64,000 bases of DNA from contig NZ_FQUQ01000004.1 in assembly GCF_900129215.1 (NCBI RefSeq), positions 930,001-994,000 of the forward strand. Reading direction: 5' to 3'. The DNA comes from Pedobacter caeni. GTDB taxonomy: Bacteria > Bacteroidota > Bacteroidia > Sphingobacteriales > Sphingobacteriaceae. Both the position numbers and the translations under genes were made by a program. Every line of letters begins with the position of its first letter. Position 1 is the stretch's first letter. The notes below the pieces were generated by a model. That model did no database searches, was not told the origin of the DNA, and worked only from the letters and a program-made list of their open reading frames with translations. This document shows, piece by piece, positions 35,601 to 43,196 of the stretch.

Positions 35601-36155
35601 AAAAGAAACTTCGAGGATGGCATTCTCGTCAACGCCTGCGAGTAAAAAGGCACCGTTGACATCCGTTACAGCTCCTTTACTCCCTCCTTTTACTTTAACT
35701 GAGGCCCCTGGCAAGGGGCTGCCGCTTTCATCCAGAACTTTCCCTTTAACATCCAGGAAACGAAGGATCACCTGGATTTTTTCAGAAATGACCGTTTCTT
35801 TTTCTCTGATGACCACGATTTTATCTTCTACCACATAGGTTAGTGGCAAATCTTTAAGGCAAACATCCAATACCGTTTCGATGGAAGCATTGTTAAAGTT
35901 TGCATTCACACTGGTGGTATTTTTTACTTTTTTAGCCGACCAGATAATGTTGTAACCTGTTTGTTTATTGATTTCATTAAACACCTGTTTAAGGGTCGCA
36001 TTTTTTCTGGAATAAGTAACTTTTTGTGCGAAGCCTGTAGCACTTACCTGCAGGGCTGTAGCGATTAAGAAAATGACGGTCAGTTTTACACTTACCAGAA
36101 ATTTACGGGTATACCTGGGCGGCACACCAAAACTTTTAGTATAATTTTTATACAT
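32694..36155 (-). CDS. SusC/RagA family TonB-linked transporter with STN domain
   Basis: The 1153-residue protein has an extended N-terminus and signal peptide ending ATGFAQ (about residue 44), an STN domain (about 48-118, LKQVFNEINKQTGYNIIW), a CarboxypepD_reg domain (about 136-208), a plug with VIDGIQGGDINTLNPDDVESISVLKDASSAAIYGS, and a barrel ending in Phe (SAGLSVTF). The STN domain signals to FecR, matching the fecR and sigma-ECF genes directly upstream. It forms a transport pair with the SusD downstream and probably serves the hydroxyproline catabolic genes. Confidence 0.95.
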   Translation of the reverse strand: MYKNYTKSFGVPPRYTRKFLVSVKLTVIFLIATALQVSATGFAQKVTYSRKNATLKQVFNEINKQTGYNIIWSAKKVKNTTSVNANFNNASIETVLDVCLKDLPLTYVVEDKIVVIREKETVISEKIQVILRFLDVKGKVLDESGSPLPGASVKVKGGSKGAVTDVNGAFLLAGVDENAILEVSFVGYISQEIKAGSQNMVIKLLPKPNELEDVVVVAYGSQKKTRLTGAVAQVTGKDLADRPITRVSQALQGQVANLNISIGNSGGGPNAKQGINVRGYTGLGEPGSPLIVIDGIQGGDINTLNPDDVESISVLKDASSAAIYGSSAPYGVILIKTKQGDRNKPTTITYNNNISMNKIFNLPQMVNSLDFANTYNEAFVNAGKSPFFDGPTLQRIKDFQAGILSTETIKDPANNNYFSYNAANANNEWFKIYYKDHSYSQQHNLSLNGGSAASTYFVGAGFNDRSGMYTYGDDKYKRYNLRVNLTSDVSKWLTMSVRGTFSRELFNTPNVYAGQTGGGDRAYMHQIARKFPTVPLYNPDGRFSADSNVQLMEEGGRDNQITDKGLLTGELNFKLAKGWTAVANYTFDGTYFDQSNHLKTLYTYLPDGSQRTLGGTTPNGFTRYNERIQHEVINIYSQYEKQLEDHYFSVMGGFVSDYTNFQAYTASNNFLYSDNIPSLSTSYGTSPGVSDQIRKLASEGFFGRLNYNYKEKYLLELSARYDGTSRFLSDVRWKAYPGVSAGWNVDKESFFEPVKKYVNNLKFRASYGELGDQLFLENNYYPFYPSLPTGRGSWLFGGAQQAVVGLPGLVNNNLTWVTTATLNFGTDIAFFNNRLNTSFDWYIRKATDVRGPAAVVPAVLGTGSPQVNNSSVETRGWELSVGWRDKIGNVNYGFKGVLSDYSGKVTNYPNPTGQLSTSYKGQQLGEIWGYQTMGLFQSAEEVAGAPSQSRIDQNAWTPGDVRYADLNGDGKIDAGTSTLSDPGDRKIIGNNTARYAYGLTLDANWNGFDAMIFVQGVGKRDAAITGNYFWGIVGDEWQSSLFTTHMDRWSAGNPNGYYPKAYMSGQNNKNTQAQTRYLQDASYMRIKNVQLGYTLKKEWLERVKVSKVRFYLSIENLATFTKFTKALDPELTLNEGKVYPLQRSYSAGLSVTF

Positions 36156-36265
36156 TTGGTTGTTCTTTTCGTCTGATTGCCACAGCTTTCGAAGGTTATG
36201 GGCAATTAGAAAATGATTAAGAAAATAATTGATTTCAATTTTTTTAACGATCGCAGAACATTAGT

Positions 36266-36287
36266 CAGGGGCGTTCCAGCGCTCCTG
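36266..36287. other. Hairpin in the fecR-susC interval
   Basis: An 8-bp stem CAGGGGCG / CGCTCCTG (one G-T pair if read on the plus strand) with a 6-base loop lies in the 245-base gap between fecR and susC. No T-tract follows on the minus strand. It may be a leader structure or an attenuator that sets the ratio of fecR to susC expression. Confidence 0.35.
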
Positions 36288-36400
36288 ATTTTGTGGACTG
36301 AGCATCTATTGATCTAGCTAGGGATCTTTTTCTACATGTCTCATACTTGGTTAGGTTTTTGGTTAGTAATATTTATTTTCTCTGGTCTGATTCTTAGTTG

Positions 36401-37537
36401 TTATTTTTTGTGTCCGATGATGATCTTTCTACCTTCCAGTTTAAAGCTTAGCTCTTTGGTCATTTCCAACATTTTCAATACCTGAGAGACTTTTTCAGAG
36501 CGCTTTACAATTCCACCAAACTCCAGCTCTTTAAGGTCCTCATTCTGAAATTCAATTTCCACATCGTACCATCTGGAGACTTTTTTCATGATACTCTCCA
36601 GGGATTCATCATCAAACCTGAAGTTCCCCATTTTCCAGGCCATCACATTTTCGATATCCGCGGGGACGACCTTTATGTTTTTTCCATTAAGCACAGATTG
36701 TTGATCAGGCCTAAGCCGCGTTCCATTTACCACAATACTTCCCTCTAATAAGGTGGTGTATGTATTTTGTTCATCAGGATAACTATTGATGTTAAAATGG
36801 GTTCCTAATACACTCACTTCCTGTCCGGCGGAACTCACGACAAATGCTTTCTTTGGATCTTTGGCCACCTCAAAATAGGCCTCACCAATCAGCTCTACCC
36901 GACGTTCATTACTGGCAGAAAAATTTGTTGGGAATTTCAGAGAAGAGGCCGCATTTAACCAGACCTTTGTTCCATCCGGCAGGTTCACCTGATATTGACC
37001 AGCCCTTGGTGTACTGATCGTATTGTATTCGAGCTTAGTTCCGGCGGAAGGCATCACAGTATAAATTAATTGTGCGTCTTTTCCTTTGCTGATCTTTACC
37101 CCTGCCTGTTCAATCAGTTTACCTGATTTGGTATCTGTAAGAGATAATTTAGTGCCATCCGCGAGGGTTAGAAAAGCTTTATTCGATCCAGGTAAAATAT
37201 CCAGTTTAGCAATATCCTGCGGTTGATCCTTCGATGTTGAAGCATATCGGTAGAAGAACAATCCAAAAGAAAGACTGATGAGCAGGATTGCTGCTATGGC
37301 AATGCGGTACCTGATAAAAAATGGTTTTTCCTGCCGGATTTCCTGCTGGATTTTTTTAAACATTCTGGACTTATGCCAATCTTCATTATTTACAAACGTT
37401 TCCGGAATTTCCAGATCCAGGTTCTGGTCTCTGTTATACCAATTGGCAAACTCTACCTCTTCTTCGGCTGTAATTGTTTTATCCAGCCATTTAGAAGCCA
37501 GTTCCTGATACCGTTTATTTTCTTTAGAATCGTCCAT
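36401..37537 (-). CDS. FecR-type anti-sigma factor
   Basis: The 378-residue protein has a cytoplasmic N-terminal domain (about 1-75) that would hold the sigma factor, one membrane segment (about 76-96, RIAIAAILLISLSFGLFFY), and a periplasmic FecR domain with the hallmark YQVNLPDGTKVWLNAASSLKFP, VELIGEAYFEVAKD, VLGTHFNINSY, and a C-terminal DUF4974/STN-like segment. It transmits the loading state of the STN-containing SusC to the sigma-ECF encoded immediately upstream. Confidence 0.93.
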   Translation of the reverse strand: MDDSKENKRYQELASKWLDKTITAEEEVEFANWYNRDQNLDLEIPETFVNNEDWHKSRMFKKIQQEIRQEKPFFIRYRIAIAAILLISLSFGLFFYRYASTSKDQPQDIAKLDILPGSNKAFLTLADGTKLSLTDTKSGKLIEQAGVKISKGKDAQLIYTVMPSAGTKLEYNTISTPRAGQYQVNLPDGTKVWLNAASSLKFPTNFSASNERRVELIGEAYFEVAKDPKKAFVVSSAGQEVSVLGTHFNINSYPDEQNTYTTLLEGSIVVNGTRLRPDQQSVLNGKNIKVVPADIENVMAWKMGNFRFDDESLESIMKKVSRWYDVEIEFQNEDLKELEFGGIVKRSEKVSQVLKMLEMTKELSFKLEGRKIIIGHKK

Positions 37538-37604
37538 CCGTTATAGGGCTATATAACAGAGGTCTCCTGTGAAAGGCGAATCCCTTAGTGGAATTAAAAA
37601 TATT

Positions 37605-38168
37605 TTACAACAAGGTCGTCATAAATTGATTTAGCCCTGCCCGCAAAGTTTTCAAAGCTTTACCTAAATGGGCCTCAACCGTCTTTTCAGAGATTTCCAG
37701 CTCTTCCGCGATTTTTTTCTGAGAGCAGCCATTTTCTCTACTCATCCGGTATACGAGGCGGCATTTTTCGGGTAAGGCACAAACGAGTTTTTCCAGACGT
37801 TCTTTCAATTCCAGGAAGTCAAGCCATTCCTGAGTAGAATCGTCTGTAATTCCTTTCATGCCAAGACTGGCAGTATATTTTTGCTGGTTGTATTGTTTAT
37901 CCAGGGATTTAATGACCCTATATTTTACAGAGACAGCGAGGTAGGCAGAAAGGCTGGAGGTAATTTTCAAACTGTCTCTCCTGTTCCAAAGAGAAACGAA
38001 AATATGCTGCACAATTTCTTCTGCCTCTCCCAGGTCTTTTATTTTATGCGCTGCCACGAGAAATAGCTTTTTCCAATACCTGTTGTAGATCTCGGTAAAA
38101 GCGGCATGGTCTCCATTCTCCAGCAGAGCAGTCAGTTCCGGATCAGTAAAATTTCGATACCTATTCAT
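37605..38168 (-). CDS. ECF RNA polymerase sigma factor (Bacteroidota FecI-like)
   Basis: The start is taken at the ATG at 38168 (MNRYRNFTD), since the longer frame adds an unrelated hydrophobic stretch. The 187-residue protein has sigma region 2 (FTEIYNRYWKKLFLVAAHKI, AEEIVQHIFVSLWNRR) and region 4 (LPEKCRLVYRMSRENGCSQKKIAEELEISEKTVEAHLGKALKTLR). It is the first gene of the fecI/fecR/susC/susD set and should direct transcription of the transporter genes. Confidence 0.93.
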   Translation of the reverse strand: MNRYRNFTDPELTALLENGDHAAFTEIYNRYWKKLFLVAAHKIKDLGEAEEIVQHIFVSLWNRRDSLKITSSLSAYLAVSVKYRVIKSLDKQYNQQKYTASLGMKGITDDSTQEWLDFLELKERLEKLVCALPEKCRLVYRMSRENGCSQKKIAEELEISEKTVEAHLGKALKTLRAGLNQFMTTLL

Positions 38169-38481
38169 GATGATTCCCCTTTCATAAATCCTAAAGAATA
38201 ATACCATTAAAGAATGGCCTATCTCTATACATGTCCCCACACAATTGTAACGAAAAAATTAAGCAAAAAGAATTGAGAGAGACGATGAAAGGCTGCGCAT
38301 ACGTTTGCATTGACAATTTCAAACGTATGCGTAATTTTCTGGCGGGAGGAAATCAAACACTCAAATTGGAGGAACACATGAGATATCTTGATGTCCTGAC
38401 ATCTGAATATATACATATCTTAATATCAGAACTATATAAATCTTCAAAAGATCATTAACATGACAATAAATTAGAAGAGCA
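38169..38481. other. 313-base region with a 12-bp inverted repeat
   Basis: The stretch upstream of the sigma-ECF gene holds CGCATACGTTTG (38296-38307) and its exact complement CAAACGTATGCG (38320-38331) around a 12-base loop. A 75-codon plus-strand frame (38231-38458) crosses it, but has no visible ribosome site or recognisable product, so I do not call it. No clear promoter was found. Confidence 0.45.
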
Positions 38482-39000
38482 TTAGCTCAATCTCCATACC
38501 TTGTCATACCAATCCTTTTTACTATTGATAGCCAGCTCAAAATCTGGTTCAATCTGCATCCCTTGTACTTTATTGAAAGCATAGTTTCCAATTTCTGTTA
38601 ATGCTGGATTTAACTGTGACCAACACCTCCCCCCCTTTTCATATTCCCAATTTACCGGGATATCAGGATGTTTGGTTTCTTCAAAATCTCTGAGTTCAAA
38701 ATCAGCAGGATTACAATTTCGCTGCATCCATGTCTCTGGTTTAAATAATTCAGCACCTTCGAGGTCCCCATCTAAAAGGAGTTCTTCATATTCTTCTTTA
38801 TCAAATTCATTTGATTGTTTCACTACTTGTTCTGAGTTCTGCTTGCCGTCAAAACTAATGGCACTAGCAGCGGCATTGGGATCTGTCCAGATACTGATCG
38901 TATAAATTACAAAGTCCGGTTTTTCTGCGTTCAGTCTTGCTATCGCTTTATCTACCATAACTTTCATTTCCAGCAGATATTTTTCTTTGTTAAAGGCCAT
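38482..39000 (-). CDS. DUF4303-like small cytosolic protein
   Basis: The 172-residue acidic protein has no signal peptide or membrane segment. VIYTISIWTDPNAAASAISFDG and the overall layout recall DUF4303, a family found in polymorphic-toxin immunity arrays, but the match is by eye and tentative. It lies 60 bases after the DUF4272 gene on the same strand and is probably co-transcribed with it. Confidence 0.55.
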   Translation of the reverse strand: MAFNKEKYLLEMKVMVDKAIARLNAEKPDFVIYTISIWTDPNAAASAISFDGKQNSEQVVKQSNEFDKEEYEELLLDGDLEGAELFKPETWMQRNCNPADFELRDFEETKHPDIPVNWEYEKGGRCWSQLNPALTEIGNYAFNKVQGMQIEPDFELAINSKKDWYDKVWRLS

Positions 39001-39060
39001 AAATCTTTGTGTTAATGGAACACATATTCACGATGTTCCATTATTTTCTACCATCTACTC

Positions 39061-39702
39061 CTAAGTTCCCATTTCGACATCATCCCAATCATTAGCTCTG
39101 TTGAAGACCCATTCTAAAGCCCTCCGTCTTTCATAGACTTGTCCTTCGTTTAGTTTTGGTTCTCTGCCATTTAATCTTTCATCAACGCAATACCAATGCA
39201 GACGGTAATAATAGTCTAACATCGTATAAATTTCCAGTTCTGGTCTGATGTCCTGTATACTGTCGAGTTTTTCATTTGTATCACCATCTTCCAGATTTGG
39301 CAACAGGCTAGCCATGTTGTCTCCCACGTGTTTTTCTGCTTCCAGTTTATCTACCATTCCTGTCAGCCACATCAATGCCCACAACGCTTCGAGGTACCAC
39401 ATAAGTAAATTGACTTCTTCTGTTGTCAGGTCCTCATTTTCTTTAGCTAAAATCTGTTGTTCTTCCTCTGACAGAAAAACAGTCAGTTTCTGTGCTTTAA
39501 TCCATTCATCAATAATATAAGTTGGTGCTTCAAAAGCGATGTTAATCATTGCATTCATGACCGACATGCGTCCTTTTATTTCTTCAACTGTCCTTAACTT
39601 TGGCGTATCTAAAATAGGAAGCCAGTTGTTGACACGGTATCCTTTCTGATTAATAATCTGATCATTCTCTAATTTAATCTGCTGTTTCTGTTCGTCTGTC
39701 AT
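39061..39702 (-). CDS. DUF4272 protein
   Basis: The 213-residue cytosolic protein matches DUF4272: an N-terminal YRVNNWLPIL, LRTVEEIKGR, the central LWALMWLTG, and the C-terminal RRRALEWVFNRANDWDDVEMGT, which is close to the family ending. The function is unknown; members often occur with SMI1/KNR4 and other putative immunity genes. It is followed by the DUF4303-like gene in the same direction. Confidence 0.8.
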   Translation of the reverse strand: MTDEQKQQIKLENDQIINQKGYRVNNWLPILDTPKLRTVEEIKGRMSVMNAMINIAFEAPTYIIDEWIKAQKLTVFLSEEEQQILAKENEDLTTEEVNLLMWYLEALWALMWLTGMVDKLEAEKHVGDNMASLLPNLEDGDTNEKLDSIQDIRPELEIYTMLDYYYRLHWYCVDERLNGREPKLNEGQVYERRRALEWVFNRANDWDDVEMGT

Positions 39703-39983
39703 AAATGATAATCGCTAAAGCTTAAGGTAATGTTCCAAATTGAAAAATAGACAATATGGCTAATCTTCCCAAATCGGCAAAAACCATGCTAAGGTTTACC
39801 ATCAGATTGATGTAACAGGAAATTAAGATCCTCTAACAGGGATAGGATGCCAGCTTATTTTTCTGAATCAGACTAATCATTTAAAAAACAACAGATTGAG
39901 TATCTCCCCGCTTTGGGTAATCTTTTTGTATATTATCTTCTGATAATACCTTTACCTTAATAGGTGTCTAGCCAAAAATAAAG

Positions 39984-40490
39984 ATGAAAATTGAAACCAG
40001 GGAGTATTTAGGTCGATTTCAAAAAAGCGCTGATGAACTGGACAAACTGGTCAACTTCAATCAAAAAGAACTGGTGTATAATGTTGGGATCTGGTTAGAT
40101 TCAGTGGTGTTAAAAATCCAGAACAGATCCTGGCTTAACACTTCTCCAGAGACAAAACCATTTGAAGAATCTGTTTTCTTTTCGGTTTGGTTAAACGACG
40201 AGTCCATACAGAAAGGAAAAATATATTATAATATACATGCTTTAAAACTAAGGCAACTGACAAACTATTCCATCAAAAGCAGGGAATTTTCTAATGCTTT
40301 CCGGTTGAGGTTTATGCCCTTTGAAAAACAATGGCCAAATGTCAGTGTCGATTTTGGTCCTCTGACGCTAATGGAAGGCTGGGTTCCCTTTGATCATGAA
40401 CATATTGAAAAGCTGGTTGCTGATCTTGCCAGCAATTTTTTGGAAATAGCAGTTATCATTGAGGATCTTCTGAAGGAAAGAAAAAAATAA
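39984..40490 (+). CDS. Hypothetical protein, 168 residues
   Basis: The protein is soluble and rich in Phe, Trp and Lys, with an alternating beta-strand middle (ELVYNVGIWLDSVVLKIQNRSW, VFFSVWLNDESIQKGKIYYNIHALKL) and a helical end. I do not recognise a family. It is isolated on the plus strand between two minus-strand genes in a region of immunity-like genes. Confidence 0.65.
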   Translation: MKIETREYLGRFQKSADELDKLVNFNQKELVYNVGIWLDSVVLKIQNRSWLNTSPETKPFEESVFFSVWLNDESIQKGKIYYNIHALKLRQLTNYSIKSREFSNAFRLRFMPFEKQWPNVSVDFGPLTLMEGWVPFDHEHIEKLVADLASNFLEIAVIIEDLLKERKK

Positions 40491-40517
40491 TTGTAAACAC
40501 CAAAAACAAACGCAGAA

Positions 40518-41450
40518 TTACAATTTCTCAATTTCTTCAACTGAAAGCTTTGTGATTTTGGAAATTTGATCAACTGGCATCCCTGTTTCCTTTAATTCAA
40601 GGGCAATAGCCAATCTTGCTTTTTGGTCACCTCTCTCCATCCCTTCCTGCAGACCTTTCTGCCTACCTTCCTCTACCCCCTCAATCCTGGCCTCTTCCAT
40701 CCCCTCTTTTCTGGCGAATTCAATAGTAGCCATATAATCCCGTTTCGCCTTTAAATTAGATTCATAAACTTTCCGTTGTTCTTCTGTTAATTTACTCACC
40801 TCTGCGATTTTAAATAGTTTTTGAAAAATTCCTTTATTGAGGTACAATGGGATCTTGTCCATTTGGCTCATATTTTTTAGAATATAAAGCCACTTGTCCA
40901 GATCTGATTCCAGTTCGTTGCCCCCTTTATCAAAATTAGGTAATTCCAGGAATTTAAACCCTAACCTATCGTAGAAAACTTCACCCGTATCTTTGTTCAT
41001 TAAGGCGATGTCATGTAAATAACGGTCATGATCCTGATCTTTAAGCTTGAATTCCAATATTGCGATTAAATACACCTCCTTAAGCTTGGTATCCCAATTT
41101 GGTGTTCCTTTGGGAAGCTGTTCGCTAATTAATCTGGATAAATAAAAAATGCAACGGTCATGAAAACATTCTTGTTCCCTCCGCTGCATTTCGATAATAA
41201 ACTGGTCACCATCTTTTCCTGTACACATCAGGTCAAAAAAGACTTTCTTATACTCATCGGTGTTTCCCCCATACTCTGTCGGACTAAAAACCAGATCCAC
41301 AATTTCCTTTTTTCCTGCAAAAATGGCATTCAGAAAAGCAATCATGATTTCTTTATTGGGTTCACTCCCTAAAAGATGTTTAAAACCAAAGTCTGTAAGC
41401 GGATCAATGTATCGGGATATAGGACCGGAAGTTATCGTTGTAAGTATCAT
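40518..41450 (-). CDS. Rpn family PD-(D/E)XK nuclease (PDDEXK_2)
   Basis: The 310-residue protein belongs to the Rpn/transposase_31-related family. It has PLTDFGFKHLLGSEPNKEIMIAFLNAI, then the nuclease core VFFDLMCTGKDGDQFIIEMQR, with Asp and Glu-x-Gln in the places of the PD-(D/E)XK motif. The C-terminal half carries the characteristic charged repeat (GMEEARIEGVEEGRQKGLQEGMERG) and a short helical motif ending in LSVEEIEKL. E. coli RpnA promotes RecA-independent recombination; some relatives act in phage defence. No inverted repeats or target duplications flank it, so it is not called an insertion sequence. Confidence 0.88.
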   Translation of the reverse strand: MILTTITSGPISRYIDPLTDFGFKHLLGSEPNKEIMIAFLNAIFAGKKEIVDLVFSPTEYGGNTDEYKKVFFDLMCTGKDGDQFIIEMQRREQECFHDRCIFYLSRLISEQLPKGTPNWDTKLKEVYLIAILEFKLKDQDHDRYLHDIALMNKDTGEVFYDRLGFKFLELPNFDKGGNELESDLDKWLYILKNMSQMDKIPLYLNKGIFQKLFKIAEVSKLTEEQRKVYESNLKAKRDYMATIEFARKEGMEEARIEGVEEGRQKGLQEGMERGDQKARLAIALELKETGMPVDQISKITKLSVEEIEKL

Positions 41451-41771
41451 AGGCTAACTTATACATTACACACAACAAAAACCACAAATAAAGAAAATAA
41501 TTATTCTATTAATAAATAATCCACTTACTTTCAGTACATAAATCTTTAAATCATCCTCCTGAAGCTGATCCTTATTAGATAACCCGATAAGGTCGAACAT
41601 CACTCTTTAGTATAAATTCCATTAGAAATTCTGATACCAATACATCTTTAAATCTTGACACCTATATATCATCAGCCACCTTAACACCAACCATCTTCAG
41701 ATTTCCAGATCCCCTTTCTAAATATCAAAACAAACGGCTAATATCTTGTAAAACAGACTAACTTTGAAGGT
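41451..41771. other. 321-base AT-rich intergenic region
   Basis: No gene, RNA or strong hairpin was found. The only signal is TAACTTTG at 41759-41766, a -7-like box five bases before the ATG of the Crp/Fnr regulator. The segment is clearly AT-richer than the genes around it. Confidence 0.4.
41759..41766 (+). promoter_or_regulatory. -7 box immediately upstream of the Crp/Fnr gene
   Basis: TAACTTTG matches TAnnTTTG and ends five bases before the ATG, the same spacing as at 14241-14248. A leaderless transcript is suggested. No TTG lies at the usual -33 distance. Confidence 0.3.
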
Positions 41772-42374
41772 ATGGAACTGACCTATCTACATACCATGCT
41801 AAAGGCTTTTGCCAACATTTCAGAAGAAGACTATAAGCTATCAGAAACCTTTTGGAGCATAAAATCTTATAAAAAAGGCAGCTTTTTCAACAACTATAAA
41901 GGAGTTTGTAAAACGGCAGGATTCATTATGGACGGCGCCTTCCGGGCTTATCATATTGATGAAAAGACAGAAGCCGAGAAGAATGTATTTCTGTATTCCA
42001 AAGACCAGATTGTAGTGGCATATAAGAGTTTTATCGACCAGGTCCCCTGCAATTATTATACCCAGGCACTTACTGATGCCACGATCATTTCCATTTCTTA
42101 TGACAAATTGATTAAGCTATATGGATTATCGCATGGATGGGAAAGGTTCGGAAGATTAATGGCCGAGTATGCCAGTAAAATTGCGGTAGAACGCATGGAA
42201 AGTTTCTTATTTCAGACACCTGAAGAGCGTTACCTGAGCATGATGAACCACCATCCGGAAATTTTAAACACCGTTCAGCTATACCACATATCGTCCTATC
42301 TTGGTATTCAGGGCCCCTCCTTAAGCCGGATCAGAAAAAGATTGTGCCATGTGAACGATTTTAACCGAGGTTAA
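41772..42374 (+). CDS. Crp/Fnr family transcriptional regulator
   Basis: The 200-residue protein shows the cyclic-nucleotide-binding domain organisation (about 20-120: YKKGSFFNNYKGVCKTAGFIMDGAFRAYH) and a C-terminal winged helix (YHISSYLGIQGPSLSRIRKRL). The nucleotide contact motif of CRP is absent, as usual for Bacteroidota members of this group. The alpha/beta hydrolase gene starts 64 bases downstream on the same strand and is a plausible target. Confidence 0.85.
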   Translation: MELTYLHTMLKAFANISEEDYKLSETFWSIKSYKKGSFFNNYKGVCKTAGFIMDGAFRAYHIDEKTEAEKNVFLYSKDQIVVAYKSFIDQVPCNYYTQALTDATIISISYDKLIKLYGLSHGWERFGRLMAEYASKIAVERMESFLFQTPEERYLSMMNHHPEILNTVQLYHISSYLGIQGPSLSRIRKRLCHVNDFNRG

Positions 42375-42438
42375 TATTTCTGGCTTTGTTTCTGCTGATC
42401 TTTGATCTCAATATCTATTCACCTAAAGAATAACAATT

Positions 42439-43134
42439 ATGAAAAAGAAAATCAACATTGCATTGGTACATGGCGCATGGGGCGATGGTTCACACTGGCG
42501 TAAAGTGATCCCAATTTTAACCGCCGCCGGATATACAGTAGGTTCCGTTCAAAATCCACTGACTTCCCTTTCGGATGACAGTGAGCAAACCCGCAGACTG
42601 GTCGAATCTTTTGACGGACCAACATTATTGGTCGGACATTCATATGGTGGCGCTGTAATTACAGAAGCTGCCGGAAAGAGTGATAAAGTTGCTGGCCTTG
42701 TCTATATTGCTGCTTTTGCACCTGATGAAAATGAGAACCTGGGCATGCTACTGGGCAGAACTACCGCTCCCGCTGGTGCCGCAGCATTACGTCCCGATCA
42801 ATATGGTTTTCTATGGATTGAAAAAAGTTTGTTTGCAGAGAATTTCGCTCATGACCTTCCCGCAGATGAATCTCTGGTCATGGCACTTGCACAAAAACCG
42901 ACTTCAGGAAAATGCTTTGAAGATAAACCAGATTATGTGGGCTGGAAAAAATTACCAACCTGGTATCAGGTCTCTGAGCTGGACAGGATGATCCCGCCGG
43001 AAACACAACATTTTTTTGCAGAAAGAATGAAAGCAGAAACGATTAGTTTATCATCAAGTCATGCTTCAATGGCTTCTCATCCACAGGAAATCGCCGATTT
43101 GATTATAAAAGCAGCAAAAACACTGGAAGGATAA
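42439..43134 (+). CDS. Alpha/beta hydrolase
   Basis: The 231-residue protein has the hydrolase fold signatures: oxyanion-loop VHGAWGDGSHW (10-20), nucleophile elbow GHSYGG with Ser68, an acid in VSELDRMIPP, and His in SSSHASMASHP. It resembles salicylate-esterase-like/EstC enzymes widely annotated as alpha/beta hydrolases, with unknown substrate. It follows the Crp/Fnr gene and ends at a bidirectional-looking terminator. Confidence 0.88.
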   Translation: MKKKINIALVHGAWGDGSHWRKVIPILTAAGYTVGSVQNPLTSLSDDSEQTRRLVESFDGPTLLVGHSYGGAVITEAAGKSDKVAGLVYIAAFAPDENENLGMLLGRTTAPAGAAALRPDQYGFLWIEKSLFAENFAHDLPADESLVMALAQKPTSGKCFEDKPDYVGWKKLPTWYQVSELDRMIPPETQHFFAERMKAETISLSSSHASMASHPQEIADLIIKAAKTLEG

Positions 43135-43153
43135 GGTTATCTTATTAGAAAAC

Positions 43154-43185
43154 ACCTCCTGATCCCAGCCATAAGATCAGGAGGT
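43154..43185. terminator. Hairpin terminator between convergent genes
   Basis: A perfect 11-bp stem ACCTCCTGATC (43154-43164) / GATCAGGAGGT (43175-43185) with a 10-base loop lies between the hydrolase gene (plus) and the terpene operon (minus). The minus-strand exit reads GTTTTC; the plus-strand exit is ATTTATG. It probably serves both sides. Confidence 0.65.
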
Positions 43186-43196
43186 ATTTATGCTGT

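Noticed and set aside
38231-38458. 75-codon plus-strand open frame upstream of the sigma-ECF gene
   Set aside because: No ribosome site, no recognisable product, and it crosses a 12-bp inverted repeat in an otherwise intergenic stretch; described as a region instead.
40518-41450. Rpn protein as a transposase of an insertion sequence
   Set aside because: No terminal inverted repeats, target duplications or second transposase gene flank it; the family is chromosomal nuclease-like.
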